41,686 nucleotides of DNA from Patescibacteria group bacterium (GTDB taxonomy: Bacteria; Patescibacteriota; Gracilibacteria; UM-FILTER-43-11). The DNA lies in contig JAHJFD010000055.1 of NCBI GenBank assembly GCA_018825145.1, forward strand, positions 1-41,686. The letters are read 5' to 3'. Below the pieces are notes generated by a model, which was not told where the DNA came from, did not search any database, and saw only the letters and a program-made list of their open reading frames with translations. Shown in pieces: positions 33,291 to 41,648 of this stretch (position 1 is the stretch's first letter; the number at the start of each line of letters is the position of its first letter). The position numbers were made by a program, and so were the translations under genes.

Positions 33291-34025
33291 TTAGAGGATG
33301 AGCAACATAGCAGAAATTATGAAAAAGATAAAGACAATTCCGTAGAACCAATGGCTTTTAATCCGTTTTATAACATTACGGCCAATAAAAGTGCCAACAA
33401 AGGAAAGAAAGACAAATGGTAGAGCCTGAACAAAGGTGTCTCCCGTAATCACACCGTTCCAGGAATAGATGACAATTTTGGGAATGTTCATAAAGAAGGA
33501 TGTCAGGGCATAAGTGGCGATATAGGATTCCTTCAAAAGGCCGATACTTAAGAAAAGCGGCCCTTTAATTACATTCCCACTGCCAAGCAGTCCGGAGAAA
33601 AAGCCGTAAAGCAAGCCGAAAAGAGGAATTGACTTCTTGCTCTGTTTTTTTGAAATAAAAGTGTGAAGATCATTTAAGAGAAACAAAATAATCGCGACTC
33701 CCAATATTTTTTCAAATAAATAAGCCGGTAAATAACCTAAAAGAACACTACCTGCCAGCACACCAGGAATAGACCATAGTATGATGATTTTGGCTATTTT
33801 TTTATTGGCGTGCCCCTTAAAAAAAATCAGTTTGTTAATGTTCTGCACCAGAAAATACACTGTTATAATTCCGACACTGGCTTTAGGGCCGTAAATGATG
33901 GCGGCAAAGGGTATCAGAATAAAACTTCCGATTCCTAAAGAGGAGGACACAATAGAACTAAAAAGGACAATGCAGTAAAAAAGAATCAGATTCTGGGAAA
34001 TTAAATCGGTAAGTATTTCAAGCAT
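33291..34025 (-). CDS. TauE/SafE family permease
   Basis: A 244-residue membrane protein with about seven or eight hydrophobic segments. The family signature is visible as a duplicated half with G-x-G-G/P turns: SSSLGIGSFILIPF near the N-terminus and YGFFSGLLGSGNVIKGPLFL in the middle. Members export sulphite, sulphoacetate or related organic anions, or import them; substrate is not predictable. Its ATG overlaps the aldehyde dehydrogenase TAA by one base (TAATG). The pairing of an aldehyde dehydrogenase with this family is also seen in sulphoacetaldehyde oxidation (SafD-SafE), an analogy only. Confidence 0.82.
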   Translation of the reverse strand: MLEILTDLISQNLILFYCIVLFSSIVSSSLGIGSFILIPFAAIIYGPKASVGIITVYFLVQNINKLIFFKGHANKKIAKIIILWSIPGVLAGSVLLGYLPAYLFEKILGVAIILFLLNDLHTFISKKQSKKSIPLFGLLYGFFSGLLGSGNVIKGPLFLSIGLLKESYIATYALTSFFMNIPKIVIYSWNGVITGDTFVQALPFVFLSFVGTFIGRNVIKRIKSHWFYGIVFIFFIISAMLLIL

Positions 34026-35437
34026 TATATGACGATCAATTTTAAATGGCTCATTTCACGAACGGCGAAGGAAATTCCTTCGCGGCCGATGCCGCTTTTT
34101 TTAATGCCGCCGAAGGGAAAGGATTCAATGCGAAAACCCGGACCCTCGTTTATGATTACGGCGCCAGTGCGGATTTCTCTGGCGGCTTTAAACGCTACAT
34201 TAATATTACAGGTGCAAATTCCGGCTTGCAAACCGTATCGTGTGGAATTTGTAATTTGAATAGCCTCTTCGAGTGTTTTGAAGCGAACAATTGGGGCAGT
34301 AGGACCAAATGTTTCTTCGGTGACTATCTCACTTCCCGGATCCACTTCATCTAGTACAGTTGGAGTGTAAAGTGCCTTGTTCCTTTCGCCTCCGTACAAA
34401 AGCTTTGCGCCATCCTGAATGGCCAAACCGACAACGCGCTCAATCCTTTTAGCAGCTTCTTCGTCTATTACAGTTCCTACATCTGTTGCTTCGTCGAAAG
34501 GATCTCCGCATTTGAGTTGCATAGCAGAGTCAACAAAACGTGGAATGAATCGATCAGCCACCTCTTCATGGACTAGTAGACGCTTAATGGATGTACACCG
34601 TTGACCGGAATTGGCAAAAGCTCCCTTAACACTAATATCAATGGCTTTATCAACATCTGCATCATCCATGACAATAAAAGCGCTATTGCCACCTAATTCC
34701 AAAAGTGTTTTTTTGACCCCAATTCGTTCATGAATGTATTCACCAACTTGTGTACTTCCAGTAAAAGTGACCATATCAAAATGAGGATTTCTGAGTAATC
34801 GGTCTGTGGTTTTATTGATATCACAAGTCAGCACAGAAAGCATTTGCGGAGGTAGCCCGTTATTTAACAATATCTCGGCAAAACGAATGGCTGTCAGGGG
34901 AGTTTTTTCTGAGGGTTTTAAAACCGTAGTATTCCCGGCAGCAATGGAGGGGCCGATTTTATGAACCACTTGATTAAGGGGGTGATTGAAAGGGGTAATG
35001 GCTAAAACCAAACCTACAGGTTGGTAAATAGTCATTCCTATTTTGTTTCTTACTCCCGGAATAATATCTCCCGGAAAAGATTGACCTTCCAGTCGTCTGG
35101 CTTCTTCAGCGCAGAAGAGAAGGGCTTGGTTAGCGCGCTCTACCTCATGATAAGTGGATTTTAAGCAGATTCCGGATTCAGAACTAATAAGATGACTTAA
35201 TTCCTCTCTCCTCTCCTGGACTTCTTCAGCCGTTCCCCTTAAAATCTCATAACGTTCATAAGCTGTTAGCTGAGGATGGTATGCGGAAGCTGTTTTAATA
35301 GCCTTTTCAATTGTGTCAATATCGAGTTTTGGAACGGTGCCAATTACTTCTTCAGTATATGGATTACAAACCTCAAAACTGCCCCCACATCCTTCTTCTA
35401 CCCACTTGCCATTAATCAGATTTTTATATGAATGCAT
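34025..35437 (-). CDS. NAD(P)-dependent aldehyde dehydrogenase
   Basis: A complete ALDH of 470 residues: TPFNHPLNQ with the oxyanion Asn151, KPSEKTP for cofactor binding, FTGSTQVG, LELGGNS with general base Glu247, GQRCTS with nucleophile Cys281, and the C-terminal FPFGGIKKSGIGREG. The GQRC, PFNHP and PGFR..PFGG details resemble the group of lactaldehyde, sulphoacetaldehyde and phosphonoacetaldehyde dehydrogenases, which act on small charged aldehydes; the substrate remains unproven. It is the first gene of the four-gene unit and is divergent from mtaB. A possible promoter (TTGAAT and AATAAT, 16 bp apart) lies in the short spacer. Confidence 0.9.
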   Translation of the reverse strand: MHSYKNLINGKWVEEGCGGSFEVCNPYTEEVIGTVPKLDIDTIEKAIKTASAYHPQLTAYERYEILRGTAEEVQERREELSHLISSESGICLKSTYHEVERANQALLFCAEEARRLEGQSFPGDIIPGVRNKIGMTIYQPVGLVLAITPFNHPLNQVVHKIGPSIAAGNTTVLKPSEKTPLTAIRFAEILLNNGLPPQMLSVLTCDINKTTDRLLRNPHFDMVTFTGSTQVGEYIHERIGVKKTLLELGGNSAFIVMDDADVDKAIDISVKGAFANSGQRCTSIKRLLVHEEVADRFIPRFVDSAMQLKCGDPFDEATDVGTVIDEEAAKRIERVVGLAIQDGAKLLYGGERNKALYTPTVLDEVDPGSEIVTEETFGPTAPIVRFKTLEEAIQITNSTRYGLQAGICTCNINVAFKAAREIRTGAVIINEGPGFRIESFPFGGIKKSGIGREGISFAVREMSHLKLIVI

Positions 35438-35549
35438 AATTGGAATATGCTTGATTATTTAGATGAGTTAATTAAATTCAATGTCTATGATAGTCTCTAA
35501 AGTGAGCAAATATAACACATTGAACGATTTTTTAAAAAGTAAAACCTTT

Positions 35550-36797
35550 ATGAAGATCGCTCTCAGTATGACCGGCTGTAAAAATAACCGTTACGAACTC
35601 GACCAAATTCTCCGGTGGGCAATTAAAAACAAGGTACCGGTCGTCGAAGAGTCCGAGGCGGATTTTGCCATTATCAACACCTGTACCGTCACTTCCATTG
35701 CCGACAGAAAATCCCGCCAGTTGGTCCGCCGAACCAGGAACAATAACTCCGGACTTAAAACTATTGTATTTGGCTGCGCCGCCCGCGCGCAGAAGAAGGT
35801 TTTTGAAGAAATCACTGAGGTCGACGTGCTCTTAGGCAGCATGCAGGAGGTGATAACATATCTGGAATCCAACATAAGCGACATGAAAAAGTGCGATGAT
35901 GCCAGTCTGATCACTTCGGGCGAAGCTTTCACCCGTTCCCGTGCCCTGGTACAGATTCAGGACGGCTGTGACAATTATTGTTCTTACTGCATCATCGCTT
36001 CAGCCCGCGGAAAATCAAAAAACCGCCCACAAAAAGAAATCATCAACGAAATAAATAAACATGTGGCAAATGGTTTTAACGAAGTGGTGCTTACCGGCAT
36101 CAACATCGGTGCCTACGGCGCCAGCCTTACCACCAGGCCAGATGAAAACAAGTTCGCCGAACTTCTGGAGGCGATATTTGAGCAGACCGGAATCAAAAAA
36201 GTCCGCGCCGGCTCGCTCGGCCCCGAGTTTTTCAACGAAAAATGGTACAAAGTTATGCAAAACCCCCGTTTCTCCCGCCACCTTCACCTGTCCATCCAAT
36301 CAGGTTCCGATTCGGTTCTCAAAAGAATGCGTCGCAACTATACGGCCGGGCAGGTGACGGACGTCATCAAAAAGCTGCGCGGGATTTCACCCGACATTGC
36401 CATCACTGCCGATATCATCGTCGGTTTTCCCGGCGAAACGGAAGCCGAATTTAAAGAAACCGTACAATTCGTCAAAAAAAACCGGCTGGCCAAAACCCAT
36501 ATTTTCCCTTATTCGGAACGTCAGAACACGCTGGCGGCAAAAATGGAGCAGGTTCCGGTGAAGCTCAGACGCGAACGGGTGAAAAAGTTACAGGAAGTTG
36601 CCGATATATGCCGCAGTGAGTTTATTAAAAGCCAGCTCGGCAAAAAGGCGGAAGTGCTTTGGGAGCATTCCCGCCTGTCCGGCCGGGCCGAAGGTGTAAC
36701 AGAAAACTACATCCGAGTGCGCGTCATGGGGGCACGGACAGCCGGAAGTATTACTTCCGAAGTGCTGACAACGGAAAACATTGATACCCTTTTATAA
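35550..36797 (+). CDS. mtaB: tRNA-t6A37 methylthiotransferase (MtaB-type radical SAM enzyme)
   Basis: MtaB adds a methylthio group to t6A at position 37 of tRNAs. The UPF0004 N-domain has its three cluster cysteines (MTGCKNN, INTCTVTS, FGCAAR). The radical-SAM triad is in DGCDNYCSYCIIASARG, followed by EVVLTGINIGAYG and HLSIQSGS. A TRAM-like C-terminal end carries the EGVTENYIRVRV strand. ATG 35550 is chosen because MKIALSMTGCKNNRYE matches the normal family start; the frame is open 23 codons further up, but that part has no family similarity. MiaB/RimO are alternatives, but the spacing of motifs fits MtaB best. Confidence 0.88.
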   Translation: MKIALSMTGCKNNRYELDQILRWAIKNKVPVVEESEADFAIINTCTVTSIADRKSRQLVRRTRNNNSGLKTIVFGCAARAQKKVFEEITEVDVLLGSMQEVITYLESNISDMKKCDDASLITSGEAFTRSRALVQIQDGCDNYCSYCIIASARGKSKNRPQKEIINEINKHVANGFNEVVLTGINIGAYGASLTTRPDENKFAELLEAIFEQTGIKKVRAGSLGPEFFNEKWYKVMQNPRFSRHLHLSIQSGSDSVLKRMRRNYTAGQVTDVIKKLRGISPDIAITADIIVGFPGETEAEFKETVQFVKKNRLAKTHIFPYSERQNTLAAKMEQVPVKLRRERVKKLQEVADICRSEFIKSQLGKKAEVLWEHSRLSGRAEGVTENYIRVRVMGARTAGSITSEVLTTENIDTLL

Positions 36798-36816
36798 CTT
36801 CCGGCCCGGCGTCTTG

Positions 36817-36845
36817 TTTACTTGAGGCTTTTTGTCAACTATAAT
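36817..36845 (+). promoter_or_regulatory. Promoter of the AI-2E-type permease gene
   Basis: TTTACT (36817-36822) and a perfect TATAAT (36840-36845) are 17 bp apart. The promoter covers codons that a longer open frame (from TTG 36822) would use, which argues for the ATG at 36879 as the real start. Confidence 0.7.
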
Positions 36846-36878
36846 TCGGCCGGAAACATTAAGATTAAACACTTTACC

Positions 36879-38027
36879 ATGATCAAAAAATCTAACACCT
36901 CTATAAACGGCTTTCAGAGGTACTTTTTGATGGGTGTTTTGCTCATTCTTTTAGCCCTGCTCATCACCTTTATCAGCCCCTTCGGGGTCGACCTGCTGAT
37001 TGCCGGTATCATCGTGGCCGCCGTTTATCCGGCGCACAAATGGATAATTAAAAAAATTCCCTTCTCAAGAAGCCTTTCAGCGCTGATCTCGATGATCCTC
37101 ATCATTATCATCATTCTGCTTCCTTTCACGCTTTTTGGTTTTTTCGTTGCCGAACAGGCGGCCGATGCTTATGTCGCTGTTAGTAATAGGATTAATATTA
37201 TTGTCGAAACAAACGACGTCAGTACCACTTCAAAAATTCTGGAACTGATCCCTTATAGTCACAAGATTGAGGGGGTTTTTAAGTACCTCCCCTTTTCCAC
37301 GGCCGACCTTCTGCAGACTGCCAGGGACGCGGTAGGAGTGGCCAGTAGTTTTCTGCTTTCAAAAACGACCAACATTTTAAAACATCTTTCAGTGTTTCTT
37401 GTCCACCTGCTTATTTTTCTCGTTTCTCTGTTTTACTTCCTGCGGGAAGGGGACCGGCTGGTTAATTATGTTCGCTCACTTCTTCCTATGTCCAGGATTT
37501 ACCGGCAGGAACTTTTTACCAAGTTGTCTAAACTGAGTTACGGGATTATTTACGGCATATTCGGAGCGGCCATCATACAGGGTTTCTTAGTAGGTGTCGG
37601 GTTCGCAGTGGCCGGCATAGGGAACGCGGCGTTTTGGGGGGTGATTGCGGCGCTTTTTTCGCCCGTGCCCTACATTGGCACCATGGTCATCTGGTTGCCC
37701 GCGGTGGTCATTACAGCTATCGGCGGAAAATACATCACAGCGGTTCTTCTGCTGGCCTGGTCGGTGCTGATTGCGGGTTCTGCCGACAATGTCATTAAAC
37801 CCTACATAATCGGCTCCTCCGCCCATCTTCATCCGCTGGCCACTCTGCTGGTTTTACTGGGAGGTACTTTTGTATTTGGACTGAAAGGGCTGATATTCGG
37901 GCCTTTCGTACTCACTCTGGCGCTTGCCTTTTTGCATATCTACAAGCTTGAATACAAGGCGATACTGGAAAAAGAGGAAAAGGATTTATTCCCCGAGCTT
38001 ACTGTAAAAAAGAAAAAATCCCGATAA
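36879..38027 (+). CDS. AI-2E family (DUF20/PerM-like) permease
   Basis: A 382-residue protein with about eight membrane segments: a first hairpin pair (about residues 12-55), a third segment near 65-90, a soluble loop, and a C-terminal bundle. Family marks are the central LREGDRLVNYVRSLLP, GIIYGIFGAAIIQG, ALFSPVPYIGTMVIWLP, and the ending HPLATLLVLLGGTFVFGLKGLIFGPF. Some members export the autoinducer AI-2 or act as Na+/H+ antiporters; for this one no substrate can be given. The Lys-rich tail (VKKKKSR) is cytoplasmic. It is transcribed from its own promoter between mtaB and ftsK. Confidence 0.87.
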   Translation: MIKKSNTSINGFQRYFLMGVLLILLALLITFISPFGVDLLIAGIIVAAVYPAHKWIIKKIPFSRSLSALISMILIIIIILLPFTLFGFFVAEQAADAYVAVSNRINIIVETNDVSTTSKILELIPYSHKIEGVFKYLPFSTADLLQTARDAVGVASSFLLSKTTNILKHLSVFLVHLLIFLVSLFYFLREGDRLVNYVRSLLPMSRIYRQELFTKLSKLSYGIIYGIFGAAIIQGFLVGVGFAVAGIGNAAFWGVIAALFSPVPYIGTMVIWLPAVVITAIGGKYITAVLLLAWSVLIAGSADNVIKPYIIGSSAHLHPLATLLVLLGGTFVFGLKGLIFGPFVLTLALAFLHIYKLEYKAILEKEEKDLFPELTVKKKKSR

Positions 38028-38034
38028 TAGAAAC

Positions 38035-38063
38035 TGGGCAGAGCAAATATTTTGTAGTAAAAT
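38035..38063 (+). promoter_or_regulatory. Weak promoter candidate for ftsK
   Basis: TAAAAT (38058-38063) stands 17 bp after TGGGCA (38035-38040), a poor -35. The leader would be about 19 bases, A/T-rich and without Shine-Dalgarno. Confidence 0.35.
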
Positions 38064-38088
38064 CAAAACCCTTATCTAATAAAAACCG

Positions 38089-40269
38089 ATGGTCAAAAAA
38101 CGCAAGTTAGGCGCCGCCAGAAAAACAAGACGCCTGCCAAAAGAGGATTTCACTATTGAACTGGACTCAAATATTACCCGGGAAATCGGGGCCGTGATTT
38201 ATGTGGGCCTCGCGATCATTTCCTATTTGTTCATGAGCGGAAGGGCAGGAATATTAGGCGAATGGATGAATACCTATCTGCGGCTGATTTTTGGTGTGGG
38301 CACGGTACTGCTTCCCGTCATTTTCCTGGGGCTGGGAATAACGCTTTTTTTCGCCCGCCGGGTTACTCTGAATGCCACCAAATACCTGGGTCTGACCCTG
38401 ATGATTTTTGCCGGTTTGGGGCTCGTGCACATGAAGACTGAAGTGACCGCCATGCTCGATAACGTGGAGGCTTACGGCGGTTATGTCGGCTTTCTGACGT
38501 CAGTGCTTCTGCGCCTGTTTATCTCCGACCTCGGGGCCAAAGTGATCATGTGTTCGATGTTTCTGATTGGAGCGCTCATTACATTCGAAATCTCCATCCG
38601 CGACATGATTCGCGCCCTGATCCCGAATCGTCAGCTCAAAATTGAAACCAGGGTAAGGAAGCCCCAAAAACTGACTCCTCTTTTGGACAAAGGCAGTCAG
38701 GAGCTGAACATAGTAAAACCTTTGCTGGCCAAAAAGGAAGACGAGATATCGGCGTCGAATAAGGCGGAAGACAAAATCTTCAAAGAAATCGAGATCAACA
38801 AGCCGGGCAGGATCCAAAAGAAAGAGGAGACGGTCATAAAAAAAGACGAAATCGATTATTCCGGCTGGGAACTTCCGCCGCTCGATCTGCTTTCTTCTGC
38901 CAGCTCCGAGGTTTATGTGAGTGATAAGGTACTTAAAGATAATGCTGAGAGGATCCGCGAAAAACTTCTGCAGTTTGGAATCGAAGTAACCATGCAGGAT
39001 GTAAACATTGGTCCGACGGTGCTTCAGTACACTTTAAAACCGAGTGAGGGGATCAAGCTGACCAAAATCACGACCCTCAAAGATGATCTGGCGTTAGCAC
39101 TTGCCGCCAAGTCTATTCGTATGGAGGCGCCGATTCCGGGGAAATCACTGGTAGGCATCGAAGTGCCGAACGAAAAACGCATGGTGGTGCACCTTCGCGA
39201 AATGCTGGAAAGTGAGGAATTCGCCAGCATGCCGTCCAAACTGCGTCTGGCCATTGGTCGCGATGTGTCGGGCATGCCGGTTATCGACGATCTGGAAACC
39301 ATGCCGCACCTGCTCATTGCCGGTGCCACGGGTTCTGGTAAATCGGTAGGTATGAACACCTTCCTGCTGTCGCTACTGTATCAGAATTCGCCGCGGGATT
39401 TAAAGTTTATTATGGTCGACCCAAAGCGCGTGGAGCTCACACCATATAATGGCATTCCGCATCTGCTCACACCAGTTATCACCGATTCTGAAAAAGCTCA
39501 TTCTTCCCTCAAATGGGCATGTGCCGAGATGAACCGCCGTTATCTGGAATTCGCGGAGAAAGGTTACAAAAACATCAAGGAATATAACGCGGGCGAGTCA
39601 AAACCACTGCACCGCATTGTCATCGTCATCGATGAACTGGCCGACCTGATGATGCAGGCCAGCAAAAAGGAAACCGAGGCCTTGATCTGTCGCATCGCCC
39701 AGATGGCCCGTGCGGTGGGCATGCACCTGATCATCGCCACCCAACGGCCCAGTGTGGACGTGATTACGGGTGTAATCAAAGCCAATATTCCCACCCGCAT
39801 TGCCTTTACTGTGACGTCAGGTGTGGACAGCCGTACAATTATCGACGGCATCGGAGCCGAAGACTTGCTGGGAATGGGAGACATGCTTTACCTGCCCGGT
39901 AACATGAGCCGCGCCATTCGTGTGCAGGGCGTTTACGTGTCGACTAAAGAAATCGAAAAAGTAACCAATCGCATCAAGCTCACAGTTGAGCCCGCCTATG
40001 ATGAAAGCATCACCAAAACGACCGAAACCGAAGTGGTGGATACCGGTATGGTCGGTTCCGGTGGAGATGGTACGGATCAGGACAGCCTGTATAACGATGC
40101 TCTGGACCTTATTCGGGATACTGGTAAGGCTTCCGCCTCATTGCTTCAGCGAAGGCTTAGTGTAGGCTACGCCCGCGCCGCCCGCATTCTCGATATTCTT
40201 GAGGAGCACGGAATGATAGGGCCGGCCAACGGAGCAAAGCCACGCGACATCTACATTAATAAGGATTAA
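38089..40269 (+). CDS. ftsK: DNA translocase FtsK/SpoIIIE
   Basis: FtsK moves chromosome ends through the closing septum. There are four membrane segments in the first ~170 residues, a short charged linker (about 180-275, much shorter than in E. coli), the alpha domain (about 283-383), and the RecA-like motor with Walker A GATGSGKS (412-419), VDPKRVEL, Walker B-like IVIVIDELADLM and ATQRPSVDVITGVIKANIPTR. The C-terminal gamma winged helix (LIRDTGKASASLLQRRLSVGYARAARILDILEEHGMIG) should read polar DNA sites (KOPS-like). 726 residues is a normal size for a short-linker FtsK. Confidence 0.97.
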   Translation: MVKKRKLGAARKTRRLPKEDFTIELDSNITREIGAVIYVGLAIISYLFMSGRAGILGEWMNTYLRLIFGVGTVLLPVIFLGLGITLFFARRVTLNATKYLGLTLMIFAGLGLVHMKTEVTAMLDNVEAYGGYVGFLTSVLLRLFISDLGAKVIMCSMFLIGALITFEISIRDMIRALIPNRQLKIETRVRKPQKLTPLLDKGSQELNIVKPLLAKKEDEISASNKAEDKIFKEIEINKPGRIQKKEETVIKKDEIDYSGWELPPLDLLSSASSEVYVSDKVLKDNAERIREKLLQFGIEVTMQDVNIGPTVLQYTLKPSEGIKLTKITTLKDDLALALAAKSIRMEAPIPGKSLVGIEVPNEKRMVVHLREMLESEEFASMPSKLRLAIGRDVSGMPVIDDLETMPHLLIAGATGSGKSVGMNTFLLSLLYQNSPRDLKFIMVDPKRVELTPYNGIPHLLTPVITDSEKAHSSLKWACAEMNRRYLEFAEKGYKNIKEYNAGESKPLHRIVIVIDELADLMMQASKKETEALICRIAQMARAVGMHLIIATQRPSVDVITGVIKANIPTRIAFTVTSGVDSRTIIDGIGAEDLLGMGDMLYLPGNMSRAIRVQGVYVSTKEIEKVTNRIKLTVEPAYDESITKTTETEVVDTGMVGSGGDGTDQDSLYNDALDLIRDTGKASASLLQRRLSVGYARAARILDILEEHGMIGPANGAKPRDIYINKD

Positions 40270-40270
40270 G

Positions 40271-40978
40271 TTGCATCGGTTCTACCTTCCATCATTGGAT
40301 TTCAAGCGGGACTATCTTGAGATATTCGACCATCGTATCGTACATCAGGCGGGCAAAGTCCTGCGCATGTGGACAGATGACTTTTTCCGACTTTTTGACG
40401 GTAAAAATGAATATCAGGTTCAGATCGCGGAGATCAACAAACGCCGGATACTGGTTAAAAAAGTGCAGGAACTTAAGAACAAGGCTGAACCAAAAATAAA
40501 AGTCAGTTTGTATCAGGCCATTCCCAAAAAACCCGCCCTCTTTGAACTGGTGGTGCAAAAGGCTACCGAGATCGGCGTCAGCGAAATCTTCCCGCTGGTG
40601 ACCGAACGAACCGAAAATCGCCGTATGAGTAAATTTCAGCGCCTTCATCTGATTGCCATGGAAGCCACCGAACAGTGCGGCCGAATGAAAATCCCGGTCA
40701 TCCGTCACCCGGTAAACTACGACGAAATTGTGGGCAAACTAAGAAACGGTTTTATAGCCTACGAGTATGAAGGGACCAGATATTTGGCGGACTACGAAAA
40801 GGATATGAAAGGCGCGAGTGAAATCCAGATCATAATCGGCCCGGAGGGGGGACTCAGTGAATCAGAATTGGCCCTTGCCAAAGAATCGAGCGTCAAACCA
40901 TTTAGTTTGGGTCCCAGAATCCTCCGCACCGAAACTGCCGCCATCGCCGCCCTGTCACTGATGATGTTGAACCGGTAG
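40271..40978 (+). CDS. rsmE: 16S rRNA m3U1498 methyltransferase RsmE
   Basis: RsmE methylates U1498 in the decoding region of 16S rRNA. It has the N-terminal PUA-like part (MHRFYLP, HQAGKVLRMWTDD) and a C-terminal SPOUT fold with KATEIGVSEIFPLVTERTE, MEATEQCGRMKIPVI, IIIGPEGGLSESE and SLGPRILRTETAAI, which form the SAM knot. The TTG start is supported because MHRFY is the usual beginning of the family and it follows the ftsK stop after one base. Length is normal at 235 residues. Confidence 0.95.
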   Translation: MHRFYLPSLDFKRDYLEIFDHRIVHQAGKVLRMWTDDFFRLFDGKNEYQVQIAEINKRRILVKKVQELKNKAEPKIKVSLYQAIPKKPALFELVVQKATEIGVSEIFPLVTERTENRRMSKFQRLHLIAMEATEQCGRMKIPVIRHPVNYDEIVGKLRNGFIAYEYEGTRYLADYEKDMKGASEIQIIIGPEGGLSESELALAKESSVKPFSLGPRILRTETAAIAALSLMMLNR

Positions 40979-41006
40979 CTATATTAAAAATAGCTGACAT
41001 TAACCA

Positions 41007-41046
41007 GTCAATGCTCCATCAGTGCCTGGTCAATGCTCCATCAATG
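41007..41046. repeat. Two 18-bp direct repeats, period 22, between convergent genes
   Basis: GTCAATGCTCCATCAGTG (41007-41024) recurs as GTCAATGCTCCATCAATG (41029-41046), 17 of 18 identical. They lie downstream of both rsmE and the opposing coiled-coil gene. No terminator-like hairpin is formed by them; a small AGCTAT...ATAGCT hairpin (40977-40995) precedes them without a T-run. Confidence 0.6.
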
Positions 41047-41063
41047 TTGCTCAGAAGTGATAC

Positions 41064-41408
41064 TTACTCCTCTTCGGGATTTTCCGTCGTTGTATCTTCG
41101 GTGAGTTTGTCGTCATCTTCTTCATCATTGCCAAGGAAGCTATTCACTTTGTTCAGAGCATTGGCGGCGGTATCGATGGCACTGCTCACTGTTTCAACCG
41201 TTTTTTCAACCTTACTTTTGGTTTCAGTTACAGTCTTGTTGATATCCTCGACTTCAGTTTTCACCCGTTCGTATTCCTCCATGACATTGGTCTTTTTTTC
41301 GTTAAAAGAATCCATGATACTTCCCAGGAATTCTTTGCCCATTGGGAAGAGATTGATCACAAAAAGACTGATAGCCAGCAAAATGATGGTCGCTATAATA
41401 TTTGCCAT
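41064..41408 (-). CDS. Small membrane-anchored coiled-coil protein
   Basis: A 114-residue protein with an N-terminal membrane helix (IIATIILLAISLFVINLF), a long amphipathic helix of apolipoprotein-like character (about 30-95; repeated T/V-heptads such as VKTEVEDINKTVTETKSKVEKTVETV), and an acidic, Thr-rich tail (DDDKLTEDTTTENPEEE). The single helix probably anchors it in the cytoplasmic membrane; the side on which the coil lies is not clear. No family recognised. It has a good promoter about 75 bases upstream. Confidence 0.65.
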   Translation of the reverse strand: MANIIATIILLAISLFVINLFPMGKEFLGSIMDSFNEKKTNVMEEYERVKTEVEDINKTVTETKSKVEKTVETVSSAIDTAANALNKVNSFLGNDEEDDDKLTEDTTTENPEEE

Positions 41409-41490
41409 GAAGTTTTTTATTAATTAATAACTTCCGGAAGCATTTTATCAGGTAGGGAAGAATTTGACCACATCCAACACTTAAAAGTTT

Positions 41491-41519
41491 ATTATAAAAA
41501 AGATTTGACAAACTGTAAA
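41491..41519 (-). promoter_or_regulatory. Promoter of the coiled-coil gene
   Basis: On the minus strand TTTACA (41514-41519) and a perfect TATAAT (41491-41496) are 17 bp apart. Its -35 and spacer overlap the -35 of the opposing plus-strand promoter. Confidence 0.7.
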
Positions 41520-41533
41520 ACATCGTTTAGAAT
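41505..41533 (+). promoter_or_regulatory. Distal promoter (P1) of the last gene
   Basis: A perfect TTGACA (41505-41510) and TAGAAT (41528-41533) are 17 bp apart. Transcription from here gives a leader of about 100 bases containing the hairpin at 41601-41648. Confidence 0.7.
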
Positions 41534-41589
41534 CTGAAGCCAAAGTTCGCGAGCGTAGTAAAAATAGGGCGTTAAAATGTTATTTCCTG

Positions 41590-41628
41590 TTTACAGTTAG
41601 CTCATAAGTCAAGATTATCTGGATAATC
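41590..41628 (+). promoter_or_regulatory. Proximal promoter (P2) with palindromic operator
   Basis: TTTACA (41590-41595) and GATTAT (41613-41618) are 17 bp apart. The -10 box is part of a perfect inverted repeat GATTATC-TG-GATAATC (41613-41628), so a repressor bound there would block P2. The predicted leader from P2 is about 18 bases. Confidence 0.5.
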
Positions 41629-41648
41629 ACTAATTCTAAGCTTATGAG
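41601..41648 (+). promoter_or_regulatory. Leader hairpin covering the start codon of the last gene
   Basis: CTCATAAG (41601-41608) is the exact reverse complement of CTTATGAG (41641-41648), which contains the ATG at 41644. The inner inverted repeat at 41613-41628 stacks within it. RNA from P1 could hide the start codon, whereas RNA from P2 would lack the left arm. Confidence 0.4.

Noticed and set aside
36822-36878. Earlier TTG start of the AI-2E-type permease
   Set aside because: The segment contains a TTTACT-N17-TATAAT promoter, and the permease-like sequence starts after the ATG at 36879.
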